A DNA stretch of 64,000 nt, taken from contig NZ_JAAGBB010000008.1 in the NCBI RefSeq assembly GCF_018129085.1, forward strand, positions 62,001 to 126,000. Direction: 5' to 3'. Made by a program: the position numbers and the translations under genes. The DNA comes from Plastoroseomonas hellenica (GTDB taxonomy: Bacteria; Pseudomonadota; Alphaproteobacteria; Acetobacterales; Acetobacteraceae). The notes beneath the pieces are model-generated. The model was not told the DNA's origin. It made no database searches and saw only the letters and a program-made list of their open reading frames with translations. Of this stretch, positions 8,168 to 17,585 are shown one piece after another. Each line of letters opens with the position of its first letter. The first letter of the stretch is position 1.

Positions 8168-9054
8168 TGGCCACGACCGCGATCGCCGCCGCCGATCCTG
8201 CCGTCGACGCTGTCCGCAGGCGGCCGGGCCTGTTGCGCCGCTTCCGGCGCTATCCGCTGCCGGCGCTCGGCGTGCTGCTGCTCGCGGCGTTGGTGACCAG
8301 CGCGATCGGGGCGCCCTGGTTCGCGGGGCAGGATCCCTTCGAGATGAACGTGGTCGACAGGCTGCAGCCGCCCTCCGGGGATTACTGGTTCGGCACCGAC
8401 GCCTATGGGCGCGACATCTTCAGCCGCACCTTGCATGGTGGCCGGGTGTCACTGGTGATCGGCGTCGCGGTCGCGGCGGCCAGCACTCTCATCGGCTTGC
8501 TGATTGGCGTCGTCGCCGGCTATTTCCGCACCGCCGATGCGGTGCTGATGCGGATCATGGATGGCCTGATGGCGATCCCGGGCATCCTCCTCGCCATCGC
8601 GCTGATGTCGCTGACGCGAGCCAGCCTATGGGTGGTGATCGTCGCCATCACCATCCCCGAGGTACCGCGCGTGGTCCGGCTGGTGCGCGCCGTCGTGCTC
8701 TCAGTGCGGGAGCAGGTCTATATTCAGGCCGCGACCGCGATCGGCACCAACTTCCCCCGCCTGATGCTGAAGCACATCCTGCCCAACACCCTGGCGCCGC
8801 TGATCGTGCAGGCGACCTATATCGCTGCCTCCGCCGTGCTGGTGGAATCCTACCTGAGCTTTCTCGGTGTCGGCACGCCGCCAGAGGTTCCGAGCTGGGG
8901 CAATATCATCGCCGAGGGCCGGCTCTACGTTCAGATCGCCTTCTGGAACATCCTGTTCCCGAGCGTCTTCCTGGCGCTGATGGTGCTGTCGATCAACGTG
9001 CTCGGCGACGGGCTGCGCGATATGCTCGACCCGCGCCTGGCGAGGCGGCTGTGA
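8167..9054 (+). CDS. ABC transporter permease, DppC type
   Basis: A 295-residue permease of the DppC/OppC class. A cytoplasmic N-terminus is followed by a first membrane span (about 30-50), then FGTDAYGRDIFSRTLHGGRVSL, the family signature. The coupling loop AATAIGTNFPRLMLKHILPN and the motif SYLSFLGVGTPPEVPSWGNI follow. Start ATG overlaps the previous stop (TGATG). Forms the membrane channel with the DppB-type protein. Confidence 0.93.
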   Translation: MATTAIAAADPAVDAVRRRPGLLRRFRRYPLPALGVLLLAALVTSAIGAPWFAGQDPFEMNVVDRLQPPSGDYWFGTDAYGRDIFSRTLHGGRVSLVIGVAVAAASTLIGLLIGVVAGYFRTADAVLMRIMDGLMAIPGILLAIALMSLTRASLWVVIVAITIPEVPRVVRLVRAVVLSVREQVYIQAATAIGTNFPRLMLKHILPNTLAPLIVQATYIAASAVLVESYLSFLGVGTPPEVPSWGNIIAEGRLYVQIAFWNILFPSVFLALMVLSINVLGDGLRDMLDPRLARRL

Positions 9055-10064
9055 CGGGCCTCGCGGTATCCCAGCCCGTGCTGGTGGTGGAGGGCTTGCG
9101 TACAGAGTTCGCGACCGGGGAAGGGCACCCGATGGTCGCGGTGGACGGGCTCTCGCTCTACGTCCGGCGCGGTGAGACGCTCTGCATCGTCGGCGAGTCC
9201 GGCTGCGGCAAGAGCCTGACCGCGCTCTCCATCCTGCGCCTGCTGCCGCGACCCTATGGTCGGATCGGCGCCGGGCGGGTGCTGCTCGACGGGCAGGACC
9301 TGGTGCAGGTGACCGAGGCCGAAATGCGGGCGGTCCGCGGGCGCGCCATCTCCATGATTTTCCAGGAGCCAATGAGCAGCCTCAACCCGGTCATCACGAT
9401 CGGGCGCCAGATCGCCGAGACGGTGATGGTTCATGAGGGGCTGGACTGGGCGGATTGCATGGACCGCGCGCTTGCGATGCTGCGCCAGGTGCGCATCCCG
9501 GAGCCAGAGCGGCGCCTGCAGGAATACCCGCACCAGCTCTCGGGCGGCATGCGGCAGCGGGTCACGATCGCGATGGCGCTCGCCTGCCGGCCGCGGCTCC
9601 TGCTGGCGGATGAACCAACCACGGCGCTCGATGTCACCATCCAGGCGCAGATCCTCGACCTGATTCGCGACCTGCAGGCGAAGACCGGCACTGCCGTCGT
9701 GCTGATCACTCATGACCTCGGCGTGGTGGCGGAAATGGCGGAGCGGGTGCTCGTCATGTACGCAGGCACCAAGGTGGAGGAGGCCGGTGTCGAGGAGCTG
9801 TTCGACAACCCGACTCATCCCTATACGCGCGGGCTCATGGCCGCGATGCCGCATCTCGGCGGCGCTGGCGGCGGGCGGCGCCGGCTGCACGAGATTGAGG
9901 GCGTGGTGCCGTCGCTGATGGCGCGTCCTGCCGGTTGTGCCTTCGCGCCTCGGTGCGAGCTGGCGACCGAGCGCTGCCGGAGAGAGGCACCGCCGCTGGT
10001 CGGCATCGGCGGCACCCACAGCGTCGCCTGCTGGGTGACCGCGGGCGAAGGAGTGCTGGCATGA
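9051..10064 (+). CDS. ABC transporter ATPase, DppD type
   Basis: A 337-residue ATP-binding subunit starting at GTG 9051, which overlaps the permease stop by 4 nt. Walker A is GESGCGKS, the signature is LSGGMRQR, Walker B is [13 protein letters not shown] and the switch His lies in ITHDLGVV. The C-terminal oligopeptide-transporter extension carries Cys residues ([15 protein letters not shown]), as in DppD/OppD proteins that can hold an iron-sulfur cluster. Energises import with the DppF-type partner. Confidence 0.94.
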   Translation: MTGLAVSQPVLVVEGLRTEFATGEGHPMVAVDGLSLYVRRGETLCIVGESGCGKSLTALSILRLLPRPYGRIGAGRVLLDGQDLVQVTEAEMRAVRGRAISMIFQEPMSSLNPVITIGRQIAETVMVHEGLDWADCMDRALAMLRQVRIPEPERRLQEYPHQLSGGMRQRVTIAMALACRPRLLLADEPTTALDVTIQAQILDLIRDLQAKTGTAVVLITHDLGVVAEMAERVLVMYAGTKVEEAGVEELFDNPTHPYTRGLMAAMPHLGGAGGGRRRLHEIEGVVPSLMARPAGCAFAPRCELATERCRREAPPLVGIGGTHSVACWVTAGEGVLA

Positions 10065-11035
10065 CGCCGGTGCTGGACGTGGCCGGGCTGGTGAAGCATT
10101 ACCCGCTCTCCGCAGCTTGGTTCGGCCGCGCGCGCGGGCAGGTCCGTGCGGTTGATGGCGTCAGCTTCGCGATCGGCGAAGGCGAGACGCTCGGCCTGGT
10201 GGGAGAAAGCGGCTGCGGCAAGTCGACCGTCGGCAAGGCCGTGCTGAAGCTGATCGAACCGAGTGCGGGCAGCATCCGCCTGAACGGCGAGGATATCACG
10301 GCACTGAAGCCTGCAGCGATGGTGGCGCATCGAAGACGCATGCAGGTGATCTTCCAGGACCCGTATTCCTCGCTCAACCCGCGGATGACCGCGGGCAACA
10401 TCGTCGCGGAGCCGCTGATCAATTTCGGCATCGGCAACCGCGCCGAGCAGCAGGAACGGGTCGCGGCCCTGTTCGGCCGGGTCGGGCTGCGGCCGGACCA
10501 GCGCGACAATTACCCGCATGAATTCTCCGGCGGACAGCGCCAGCGGCTGGGCATCGCGCGCGCCCTGGCGCTGGGGCCGAGCCTCATCATCGGCGATGAA
10601 CCGGTTTCGGCGCTCGACGTCTCGGTGCAGGCGCAGGTCATCAACCTGATGATGGATCTGCAGGAGGAGTATCGCCTGAGCTACCTTTTCATCGCCCATG
10701 ACCTTGGCGTCGTCGAGCATATCAGCCACCGCGTCGCTGTCATGTACCTGGGCAAGATCGTCGAGGTGGCGCCGCGCGCCGCGCTCTTCGAAGCGCCGCG
10801 CCATCCCTATACTGAGGCGCTACTCGCGGCGGTGCCGGTGTCGCATCCGCGTCAGCGTCGTCGTCGTCTGGTGCTGAAGGGGGACGTGCCGAGCCCGATC
10901 AACCCGCCATCCGGCTGCCGCTTCCACACCCGCTGCCCGATTGCGGTCGAGCGCTGCCGCTCGGAGGAGCCGCTGCTGGTCGCCGATACCGATGGCCATG
11001 CAGCCGCATGCCATTTGCGGGAACCCGCACGGTGA
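10061..11035 (+). CDS. ABC transporter ATPase, DppF type
   Basis: A 324-residue second ATPase. Walker A is GESGCGKST, the signature is [15 protein letters not shown], Walker B is [14 protein letters not shown] and the switch region is [12 protein letters not shown]. The C-terminal extension has [18 protein letters not shown] overlaps the DppD-type stop (ATGA), and its own stop overlaps the GTG of the LacI-family gene. Completes the five-part importer starting at 5652. Confidence 0.94.
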   Translation: MTPVLDVAGLVKHYPLSAAWFGRARGQVRAVDGVSFAIGEGETLGLVGESGCGKSTVGKAVLKLIEPSAGSIRLNGEDITALKPAAMVAHRRRMQVIFQDPYSSLNPRMTAGNIVAEPLINFGIGNRAEQQERVAALFGRVGLRPDQRDNYPHEFSGGQRQRLGIARALALGPSLIIGDEPVSALDVSVQAQVINLMMDLQEEYRLSYLFIAHDLGVVEHISHRVAVMYLGKIVEVAPRAALFEAPRHPYTEALLAAVPVSHPRQRRRRLVLKGDVPSPINPPSGCRFHTRCPIAVERCRSEEPLLVADTDGHAAACHLREPAR

Positions 11036-12117
11036 CGCGATCGGAGCAACCGCTGGCAGCGGGAGCGGTATCGGCACCACTGCGCGGCAAGGTCAGGATC
11101 GAGGAGGTGGCGCGCGCCGCCGGCGTCTCGGCAGCGACCGTCTCCCGCGCGCTGAACAGCCCCGGCCTGGTCAGCGAGGCTCGGCGCCGGCAGGTCGCGA
11201 CGGTCGCGCAGCAGCTCGGCTATGTCGCGCATGGCGCGGCGCGGGCGCTGGCCTCGCGGCGCTCGCGGGCGCTCGGCGCCGTCGTGCCGACGCTGACCAA
11301 CACGATTTTCGCTGACGCCATCGAAGGCTTCCAGCAGCGCATGGAAGCGGAAGGCTATACGCTGCTCCTCGCGACCTCCGATTATGACGCGGATACCGAG
11401 TACCGCCGCGCCCGCACCATGGTGGAGCGCGGCATCGACGGGCTGATGCTGGTCGGCGTCAGCCATGACCAGCGCCTCTATGAGCTGCTCGAGGGTTCAG
11501 GCGTGCCCTTCGTGCAGAGCTGGGCGCCGGCCAAGGCGAGCCCCTGGCCGACCATTGGCTATGACAACGCGACCCTGGCCCGTGTCGTGATCGATCACCT
11601 GGTGGGCCTCGGGCATCGCGAGATCGGGGTCGTCACCGGCCTGACGCAGCACAATGACCGGGTGCCGGCGCGGCTGGCCGGGCTGCGCGCCGCCCTGCGA
11701 CACTATGGGCTGTCGCTGCCGGAAGGTCGTGTGGTGCGGACCGCCTATCGTACAGTCGAGGTGCGGGAGGCCTTTCGAGAGCTCCAGCGCCGCGGCAAGC
11801 TGCCGACCGCGCTGATCGCCAACAATGACATCGTTGCCATGGGCCTGATGGTCGAAGCCGCGGCGCAGGGCATTGCCGTGCCGCGGCGGCTTTCCATCGT
11901 CGGCGTCGGCGATCATGAGATCGTCGCCCATCTGCAGCCGCCGCTGACCACCGTGCGCACGCCGAAGACGGCCATCGGCATGATAGCGGCCGACTACCTG
12001 CTGGCGCGCATTCGGCAGCAAGACTTCGCCTTGCCCGCCGAACTGCCGCTCGAACTCGTGGTCCGCGGGACCACTGCCGCACCATCCCGCCATCGCCGCA
12101 AGGATCCAGGCCCATGA
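11032..12117 (+). CDS. LacI-family transcriptional regulator
   Basis: A 361-residue regulator starting at GTG 11032 (overlap with the ATPase stop). The N-terminal helix-turn-helix spans about residues 21-70: [21 protein letters not shown], then [18 protein letters not shown] and the hinge [10 protein letters not shown] periplasmic-binding-protein-like ligand domain follows ([20 protein letters not shown] to [14 protein letters not shown]). GntR-type LacI relatives commonly sense sugars or sugar acids. It is probably the repressor acting at 3909-3922 ahead of its own gene run, with the imported substrate or an early product as inducer (inference). Confidence 0.92.
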   Translation: MTRSEQPLAAGAVSAPLRGKVRIEEVARAAGVSAATVSRALNSPGLVSEARRRQVATVAQQLGYVAHGAARALASRRSRALGAVVPTLTNTIFADAIEGFQQRMEAEGYTLLLATSDYDADTEYRRARTMVERGIDGLMLVGVSHDQRLYELLEGSGVPFVQSWAPAKASPWPTIGYDNATLARVVIDHLVGLGHREIGVVTGLTQHNDRVPARLAGLRAALRHYGLSLPEGRVVRTAYRTVEVREAFRELQRRGKLPTALIANNDIVAMGLMVEAAAQGIAVPRRLSIVGVGDHEIVAHLQPPLTTVRTPKTAIGMIAADYLLARIRQQDFALPAELPLELVVRGTTAAPSRHRRKDPGP

Positions 12118-14720
12118 CGCAGAGCCCCAGCCCGCATCCCAGCGCCACCGCGGTGGGCAAGCCCGGCATGCTGGACGGTCTGCGCGTCATCGAGGTCGCG
12201 GACGAGCGCGCGGAGTATGTCGGCCTCGTCCTATCGGGTCTCGGGGCGGAGGTGGTGAAGTTGGAGCCGCCCGATGGCGCTCCCACCCGCCGCATTGGAC
12301 CATTCCTGGAGGACCGGCAGGGGCCGGAGCGGTCGCTGCATTTCTGGACCTACAATCGCGGCAAGCGCTCCGTGATGATGGACCTCGATGCAGCGTCGGG
12401 CGTGGCGGATCTCCGCCGGCTGCTTGGCTCCGCCGACATCTTGCTCGACGGCAGCGGTGGAGCCGTCGCGTCCGCGCTCGGCATAGAGTCCGAAAGGATC
12501 GCCGCGCTCTTCCCGGGCCTCGTTGTTGCACGCATGACACCCTTCGGCGACGAGGGACCTTGGAAGGACCACAAGGCCAGCGACCTGGTGCACCTGGCCC
12601 TTGGCGGCGTGATGATGAACTGTGGCTACGATTCCGAGCCATCGGACACTTACGACCTGCCGCCGATCGCGCCGCAGCTCTGGCACGCTTACCACATCGC
12701 TGGCGAGCAGCTCGTCGTCGGCATCATTGCCGCGCTGATCCACCGTCTGCATACCGGCGACGGGCAGGATCTTTCCGTCGCCATCCATGATGCGGTGTCG
12801 AAGAACACCGAACTCGACGTGATGTCCTGGGTGATGCGGCGGGTGCCGTTGTTCCGCCAGACCTGCCGGCACGCGGTCGAGAACCCGACCCGCGTGCCGA
12901 CCATCGGTCATACCAAAGATGGGCGCTGGTACATTGCGACCGGGGTTTCCGTGCGCGACCAGACCAATTTGGTGCCTTTCCTTGCCGGCTACGGCATGCA
13001 GGCGGATCTGGAATTGCCGGCCGAGGGTGCGGATAGCCGGGCACGAAATGTGCCGGGCTCCGGCGCCGGCGACGAGAGCAAGGCGCACATGGTGGAGGTC
13101 ATCCAACGCTTCATCCGCTCCTACCGCTACGAGAACATGCCCTGGCGGCAAGCACAGGATGCCGGCCTGCTCTGGGCGCCGCTGCGCAAGCCGCATGAGA
13201 ATGTCGTCGATGCGCATTGGCAGGCGCGCGGCACCTTCGCCGAGATTGAGCATCCGGAGCACGACCGCCACTTCCACTACCCGGTGAGTCGTTGGCTCTC
13301 GACCGCCACCAGTTGGAAGGCCGGACGCCGCGCGCCGTTGCTCGGCGAGGATACCGGTGCGGTAATGGCGGCACTGACCCCGAGGGCCGCCCCAACCCAG
13401 CGGGCAAGGCCGCGCGCGGCCGGTGCGCCGGTGGTGTCGCCCCACGGCAAGCCATTCCCGCTGCAAGGTGTGCGGATCTTCGATTTCTCCTGGTTCCTGG
13501 CTTCGGCCGGTGGCACTCGGTTCGCGGCAGCGCTCGGCGCCGATGTCATCAAGGTGGAGTGGAAGGAGAATCCTGACACCCGCCTCGCCGCCATGTCGCC
13601 GGTCGGTGGCCGCGCCGCCCGTGAGGCGGCGACGGCGCCCTTGAAGGGCGTCGCCGATTCCGACATGGGCGGGCAGTTCAACAACAAGAACGCCGGCAAG
13701 AGCGGCATGTCGCTGAACATCCGCCATCCGAAGGGGCTGGAGATCGCGCGCCGCCTGGTGGCGCAATCGGATGTGGTGGCGGAAGGCTTCTCGCCCGGCG
13801 TCCTGAAGCGGCTCGGCCTAGGCTACGACGTCATGCGCTCGCTCCGGCCGGACATCATCTATGTCCAGCAATCCGGCATGGGCGGCGTTGGCACCTACGG
13901 GCGCTTCCGCACCATCGGGCCGGTCGCCGCCGCCTTCGCCGGCACGTCGGAGATGTCTGGCCTGCCGGAGCCTGCCATGCCGGTCGGCTGGGGTTACTCC
14001 TATCTCGACTGGATCGGCGCCTATAGCTTCGCGACCGCGATCATGGGCGCGCTGTTCCACCGTGATCGCACCGGCGAGGGGCAATGGATCGACAGTTCGC
14101 AATGCGAGTCCGGCATCTTCCTGGGTGGCGTGCCGGTGCTCGACTGGTCCGCCAATGGCCGCATCTGGTCGCGCATCGGCAACCGTTCCCCCTATAAGGC
14201 CGCCGCGCCGCACGGTGCCTATCGTTGCATGGGCCAGGATCGGTGGATCGCAATCGCTGCCTTCGATGAAGCCGAATGGCGGACGCTCGCGCGCGTTGCC
14301 GGGCGCGGTGACTGGCTCGATGATGCGCGCTTCGCGACACTGTCGGCGCGGCTGGCGAACCAGGATGCGCTGGACGCAGCGGTGACCGCATGGACGCAAG
14401 GTCAGGAGGCTTATGCCTGCATGGCGGCGCTCCAGCAGGCGGGTGTGCCCGCCGGCGTCTGCCAGACCGCCGAGGATCGCTGTGATCGCGACCCGCAGCT
14501 CGCGGCGCTGTCCTGGCTGACCGAAGTGACCGGCAGCAAGATCGGCCGCTGGCCGGTGACGGAGATGCCGATGAAGCTCGCCGCCACGCCGCCCTATAGC
14601 GGCGGCATCATCGATCGTGGCGCGCCCTGCTATGGCGAGGATAACCAACGCATCCTCGGCGAGCTGCTCGGCTACTCGGCGCAGGAGGTTGCGGCGCTCG
14701 CGGAAGAGGGCGTGATCTGA
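12114..14720 (+). CDS. Double-length family III CoA transferase (two fused CaiB/BaiF domains)
   Basis: An 868-residue fusion. The first CaiB/BaiF domain covers about residues 18-420 (MLDGLRVIEVADERAEYVG onward, ending LLGEDTGAV). The second starts near 445 (FPLQGVRIFDFSWFLASAG) and ends at the C-terminus (GEDNQRILGELLGYS). Single-domain enzymes are interlocked dimers, so this chain should fold as a pseudo-dimer. The second half has an Asp in SYLDWIGAYSF at the place of the catalytic residue. The first half reads APQLWHAYHIAGEQ there, without Asp, suggesting one active half. The ATG overlaps the regulator stop by 4 nt. Confidence 0.9.
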   Translation: MTQSPSPHPSATAVGKPGMLDGLRVIEVADERAEYVGLVLSGLGAEVVKLEPPDGAPTRRIGPFLEDRQGPERSLHFWTYNRGKRSVMMDLDAASGVADLRRLLGSADILLDGSGGAVASALGIESERIAALFPGLVVARMTPFGDEGPWKDHKASDLVHLALGGVMMNCGYDSEPSDTYDLPPIAPQLWHAYHIAGEQLVVGIIAALIHRLHTGDGQDLSVAIHDAVSKNTELDVMSWVMRRVPLFRQTCRHAVENPTRVPTIGHTKDGRWYIATGVSVRDQTNLVPFLAGYGMQADLELPAEGADSRARNVPGSGAGDESKAHMVEVIQRFIRSYRYENMPWRQAQDAGLLWAPLRKPHENVVDAHWQARGTFAEIEHPEHDRHFHYPVSRWLSTATSWKAGRRAPLLGEDTGAVMAALTPRAAPTQRARPRAAGAPVVSPHGKPFPLQGVRIFDFSWFLASAGGTRFAAALGADVIKVEWKENPDTRLAAMSPVGGRAAREAATAPLKGVADSDMGGQFNNKNAGKSGMSLNIRHPKGLEIARRLVAQSDVVAEGFSPGVLKRLGLGYDVMRSLRPDIIYVQQSGMGGVGTYGRFRTIGPVAAAFAGTSEMSGLPEPAMPVGWGYSYLDWIGAYSFATAIMGALFHRDRTGEGQWIDSSQCESGIFLGGVPVLDWSANGRIWSRIGNRSPYKAAAPHGAYRCMGQDRWIAIAAFDEAEWRTLARVAGRGDWLDDARFATLSARLANQDALDAAVTAWTQGQEAYACMAALQQAGVPAGVCQTAEDRCDRDPQLAALSWLTEVTGSKIGRWPVTEMPMKLAATPPYSGGIIDRGAPCYGEDNQRILGELLGYSAQEVAALAEEGVI

Positions 14721-14722
14721 CC

Positions 14723-15490
14723 ATGGAAGGCGATGTCGTCTTCATTGGCGATATCCATCGCCAATGGCGCCACGTCACCCGTGGCCTCGCCGCGCTACCC
14801 CGCCGCCCACGCGCTGCCGTGCTGCTCGGTGACATGGAATGCGACGCGCCGCTCGATAAGCTTGTGGCGCCGCTGCTCGAGGCAGGGATTGGAGTGCACT
14901 GGATCTTCGGCAACCATGACTATGACGGGGGCCCGGAGATGTGGGCCAATCTGGCGGCACCCGACCGTAACCCGCTGACCCGCGACGGCGCCTTGCATGC
15001 ACGGGTCCGCGAAGTCGCGGGGATGCGCATCGCGGGCCTTGGCGGTGTGTTTCGGCGCCGGGTCTGGGAACCGCCGGAACTGCCGCGCCTGTATGGGCGG
15101 GCGGAACTGCCCGCTGACCTCGCGACTCTCGGCGTGGAATGGACGACGGAACAGCGCGACGCCATGGGCCATGCGCTCGCCGCAATGGCGATCTGGCCGG
15201 AGGATTACGAGGCGCTGGCCAGCCAACAGGCTGATATCCTGGTCACGCATGAGGCACCCTCGAGCCACGCTCAGGGCATGCCGGCGCTGGAGGCGCTCGC
15301 GCGCCGCATGGGCGCCAAGCTGATCATCCACGGCCACCACCATGTCTGCTACCGGGCTCGCGCTGAGGATGGGCTCGAAGTGCAGGGCGTCGGGGCCGGC
15401 TGGGCGCTCGGCGTGGATGGCGCGGTCTGGTGGTCGGGGGAGCCGGACCGTTGGCTGGATCCGCCGCAGCCGGGTTGGCAGCGCGCGTAA
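14723..15490 (+). CDS. Calcineurin-type metallophosphoesterase
   Basis: A 255-residue metallophosphoesterase with the full metal-ligand set: GDIH (D10, H12), GDME (D37), GNHD (N64, H65), THEA and GHHH near residue 203. Such enzymes hydrolyse phosphomono- or diesters, including nucleotides. It starts 2 nt after the CoA transferase stop and precedes the SDR gene by 21 nt. It is clearly a member of the run, although its place in the pathway is unclear; cleaving CoA or a nucleotide by-product is one possibility. Confidence 0.85.
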   Translation: MEGDVVFIGDIHRQWRHVTRGLAALPRRPRAAVLLGDMECDAPLDKLVAPLLEAGIGVHWIFGNHDYDGGPEMWANLAAPDRNPLTRDGALHARVREVAGMRIAGLGGVFRRRVWEPPELPRLYGRAELPADLATLGVEWTTEQRDAMGHALAAMAIWPEDYEALASQQADILVTHEAPSSHAQGMPALEALARRMGAKLIIHGHHHVCYRARAEDGLEVQGVGAGWALGVDGAVWWSGEPDRWLDPPQPGWQRA

Positions 15491-15511
15491 GGACAGAAAG
15501 GGTAGGGACAG

Positions 15512-16279
15512 ATGAGGATCAGCGACCTGGAGGGCAAGGCGGCCCTGGTCACCGGCAGCTCGACCGGCATCGGCGCCGCCGTCGCGCGCGGTTTCGCGGA
15601 GCAGGGCATGCGTGTCGCCATCCACTGCAACGCCAGCCGCGCAGAGGCCGAGGCACTGGCCGTGGAGATCCAGGGCGCCGGCGGCAGCGCCATCGTGCTG
15701 CAGGCCGATGTGCGGTCGGTCGAGGCCTGCACCCGGTTGGTGCAGGAGGCGCATGCGAAGCTCGGCAGGCTCGACGTGCTGGTCAACAATGCCGGCGGCG
15801 TGGTGAAACGGCACCCGCTGCGCGATATCGACGACGCGCTCTACGATGACATCGTCAACCTCAATGCCCGCTCGGTCTTCGCCTGCTCGCGCGCCGCACT
15901 ACCGATCATGGAAGCGGCGGGTGGTGGCGCCATCATCTCCACCACGTCGCTCGCTGCGCGCAGCGGCGGCGGCAGCCGCTCCACGCTCTATGCCGCGTCC
16001 AAGGCCTTCGTCTCCACCTTCACGCGCGGCCTAGCGAAGGAAGTGGCGCGCCACGGTATCCGCGTGAACGCCGTGGCGCCTGGGGTGATCGGCAAGCCGG
16101 ACAAGGCGAAGACCACGCCGACGCACCAGCTCGAAGCCTCGATCAAGCTGACGCCGATGCGCCGCATCGGCACCGTGGAGGAATGTGTCGGCGCCTACCT
16201 TTTCCTCGCCTCCGGCGCCCTGTCCGGCTTCATCACTGGCCAGGTGGTCGAGGTGAATGGCGGCCTGCAGATGCCATGA
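15512..16279 (+). CDS. Short-chain dehydrogenase/reductase
   Basis: A 255-residue classical SDR. The cofactor motif TGSSTGIG is near residue 15, NNAGG near 95, the catalytic Ser lies in ISTTSLAARSG, YAASK follows (Tyr and Lys four apart), and the C-terminal FITGQVVEVNGG is typical. NAD(P)-dependent oxidation of an alcohol or reduction of a ketone; in this setting a hydroxyacyl intermediate is the likely substrate (inference). Last gene of the unit that begins at 4040. Confidence 0.9.
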   Translation: MRISDLEGKAALVTGSSTGIGAAVARGFAEQGMRVAIHCNASRAEAEALAVEIQGAGGSAIVLQADVRSVEACTRLVQEAHAKLGRLDVLVNNAGGVVKRHPLRDIDDALYDDIVNLNARSVFACSRAALPIMEAAGGGAIISTTSLAARSGGGSRSTLYAASKAFVSTFTRGLAKEVARHGIRVNAVAPGVIGKPDKAKTTPTHQLEASIKLTPMRRIGTVEECVGAYLFLASGALSGFITGQVVEVNGGLQMP

Positions 16280-16287
16280 CGTGCCGA

Positions 16288-16318
16288 GGGATGCTTGCAT
16301 AGGCGACGGGAGCATCCC
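16288..16318 (+). terminator. Hairpin after the SDR gene
   Basis: An 8-bp perfect inverted repeat (GGGATGCT at 16288-16295, AGCATCCC at 16311-16318) with a 15-nt loop, 8 bases after the SDR stop. No T run follows, so it could act as an RNA-stabilising hairpin or a weak terminator rather than a full intrinsic terminator. Confidence 0.35.
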
Positions 16319-16370
16319 GGCGCCTGGTACCCCACGCCTAAATCTGGCGAATTCGATCGAGGGGACCATA

Positions 16371-16380
16371 TCTCGCGAGA
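16371..16380. promoter_or_regulatory. Palindrome TCTCGCGAGA upstream of the hydrolase gene
   Basis: A perfect 10-bp palindrome in the 238-bp gap before the dienelactone hydrolase-like gene. Possible operator. No -10/-35 pair can be placed around it with confidence. Confidence 0.25.
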
Positions 16381-16517
16381 CAGTGCTTTCCAGACAGGCT
16401 GCCCGCCCGCGTCCTCAGACTCTACGGTGCAGTGCCCGAGCCCTACGGCCTACCGGTGATGGTGGGAGCCAGAATGCTCCGATGATTGATCCGGCTGGCT
16501 CATTTGGAGGAACGCTG

Positions 16518-17267
16518 ATGTCATTCTACCGAGGCATGACCTGCGAGAATGTCGCGCTCATAGGCGACGGGGAAACCCCGATTACCGCCTATGTGGCCAA
16601 GCCGGAGGGCGCCGGCCCGTTTCCGGGCGTGGTGCTGGTCCACCATTTGCCCGGCTGGAGCGAGTTCTACATCGAGACGACGCGGCGCTTCGCGCACCAC
16701 GGCTATCTCGCGATCTGCGCCAACCTTTATGAGCGCGCGGGCGAGGGCATCCCGGACGACATCGCCGCCAAAGTCCGTGCCGAGGGTGGCGTCCCCGACG
16801 CTCAGGTGGTGGGCGACACCGCGGCCGCGGTGAAGTGGGTGCGCGCGCAGCCCGAGCACAACGGCAAGGTGGGCGTTTTCGGCTCCTGCTCTGGCGGCCG
16901 GCATGCTTTCCTCTATGCCGCCCAGCAGAAGGGCGTCGACGCTTGCGCCGACCTCTGGGGCGGACGCGTGGTGATGGGCAAGGAGGAGCTCAATGCCAAG
17001 ACACCTGTCGCGCCAATCGATCTGACGAAGGATCTCTCCTGTCCGCTGCTCGGCATCTTCGGCAACGACGACCGTGCGCCGAGCCCCGAGCAGGTGAACG
17101 AGCACGAGGCCGAACTGAAGAAGCACGGCAAGAGCTATGAGTTCCATCGCTACGATGGTGCCGGACACGGCATCTTCTATTGGCATCGACCGCTCTATCG
17201 CCCCGAGCAGGCGATGGATGGCTGGAGCAAGGTCTTTGCCTTCTTCGGCAAGCATCTGGCGAAGTAG
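16518..17267 (+). CDS. Dienelactone hydrolase family protein
   Basis: A 249-residue alpha/beta hydrolase. The nucleophile elbow is GSCSGG with Cys (about residue 124), as in dienelactone hydrolases, rather than Ser. The acid is probably Asp in GNDDRAPS and the His lies in GAGHGIFY. VVLVHHLPGWSEF near residue 40 forms the oxyanion region. The ATG at 16518 follows TTGGAGGAACGCTG; an upstream ATG at 16482 is less well placed. The family hydrolyses lactones and other cyclic or activated esters. Separated from the SDR by 238 bp, so it may have its own promoter, but it probably belongs to the same pathway. Confidence 0.88.
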   Translation: MSFYRGMTCENVALIGDGETPITAYVAKPEGAGPFPGVVLVHHLPGWSEFYIETTRRFAHHGYLAICANLYERAGEGIPDDIAAKVRAEGGVPDAQVVGDTAAAVKWVRAQPEHNGKVGVFGSCSGGRHAFLYAAQQKGVDACADLWGGRVVMGKEELNAKTPVAPIDLTKDLSCPLLGIFGNDDRAPSPEQVNEHEAELKKHGKSYEFHRYDGAGHGIFYWHRPLYRPEQAMDGWSKVFAFFGKHLAK

Positions 17268-17279
17268 GAGGCCTGCAGG

Positions 17280-17585
17280 ATGTGTACATCCATTGTCGAG
17301 ATCATCCCCGCCGAAGGCATGGCGAAGCGCGGGGACAAGTGGTTTGCGTTGACGCAGACGGTGGTCGCCTATGACCACGCACGCCACGCGCCCCTGGGCG
17401 ATGTCATCGCGCTCGACTTCATCAACACCGGGCTCGACGCCGGCGCGCGCGCCGGTGTCGAACTGACGCTCGAAACCGCCAAGGAGCTGCGCGCCGCGCT
17501 CGACCGTGCGATCGCGGCGGCCGACCTTGAGGAGGCCGAGGTGCGGGGCAAGGGCAGGCCGCCGAGCCTGGTCCGCGCAGCCTGA
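17280..17585 (+). CDS. Small conserved protein (resembles DUF6295 proteins)
   Basis: A 101-residue protein beginning MCTSIVEII, with WFALTQTVVAYDHARHAPLGD and IALDFIN in the middle and a Leu/Ala-rich C-terminal helix. From memory this layout resembles the DUF6295 family (starts MCTY/MCTS, has DHPxHAP and DFLNP), of unknown function. AGGAGG lies 9 bases before the ATG and 12 nt separate it from the hydrolase, so the two genes form an operon. Confidence 0.7.
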   Translation: MCTSIVEIIPAEGMAKRGDKWFALTQTVVAYDHARHAPLGDVIALDFINTGLDAGARAGVELTLETAKELRAALDRAIAAADLEEAEVRGKGRPPSLVRAA

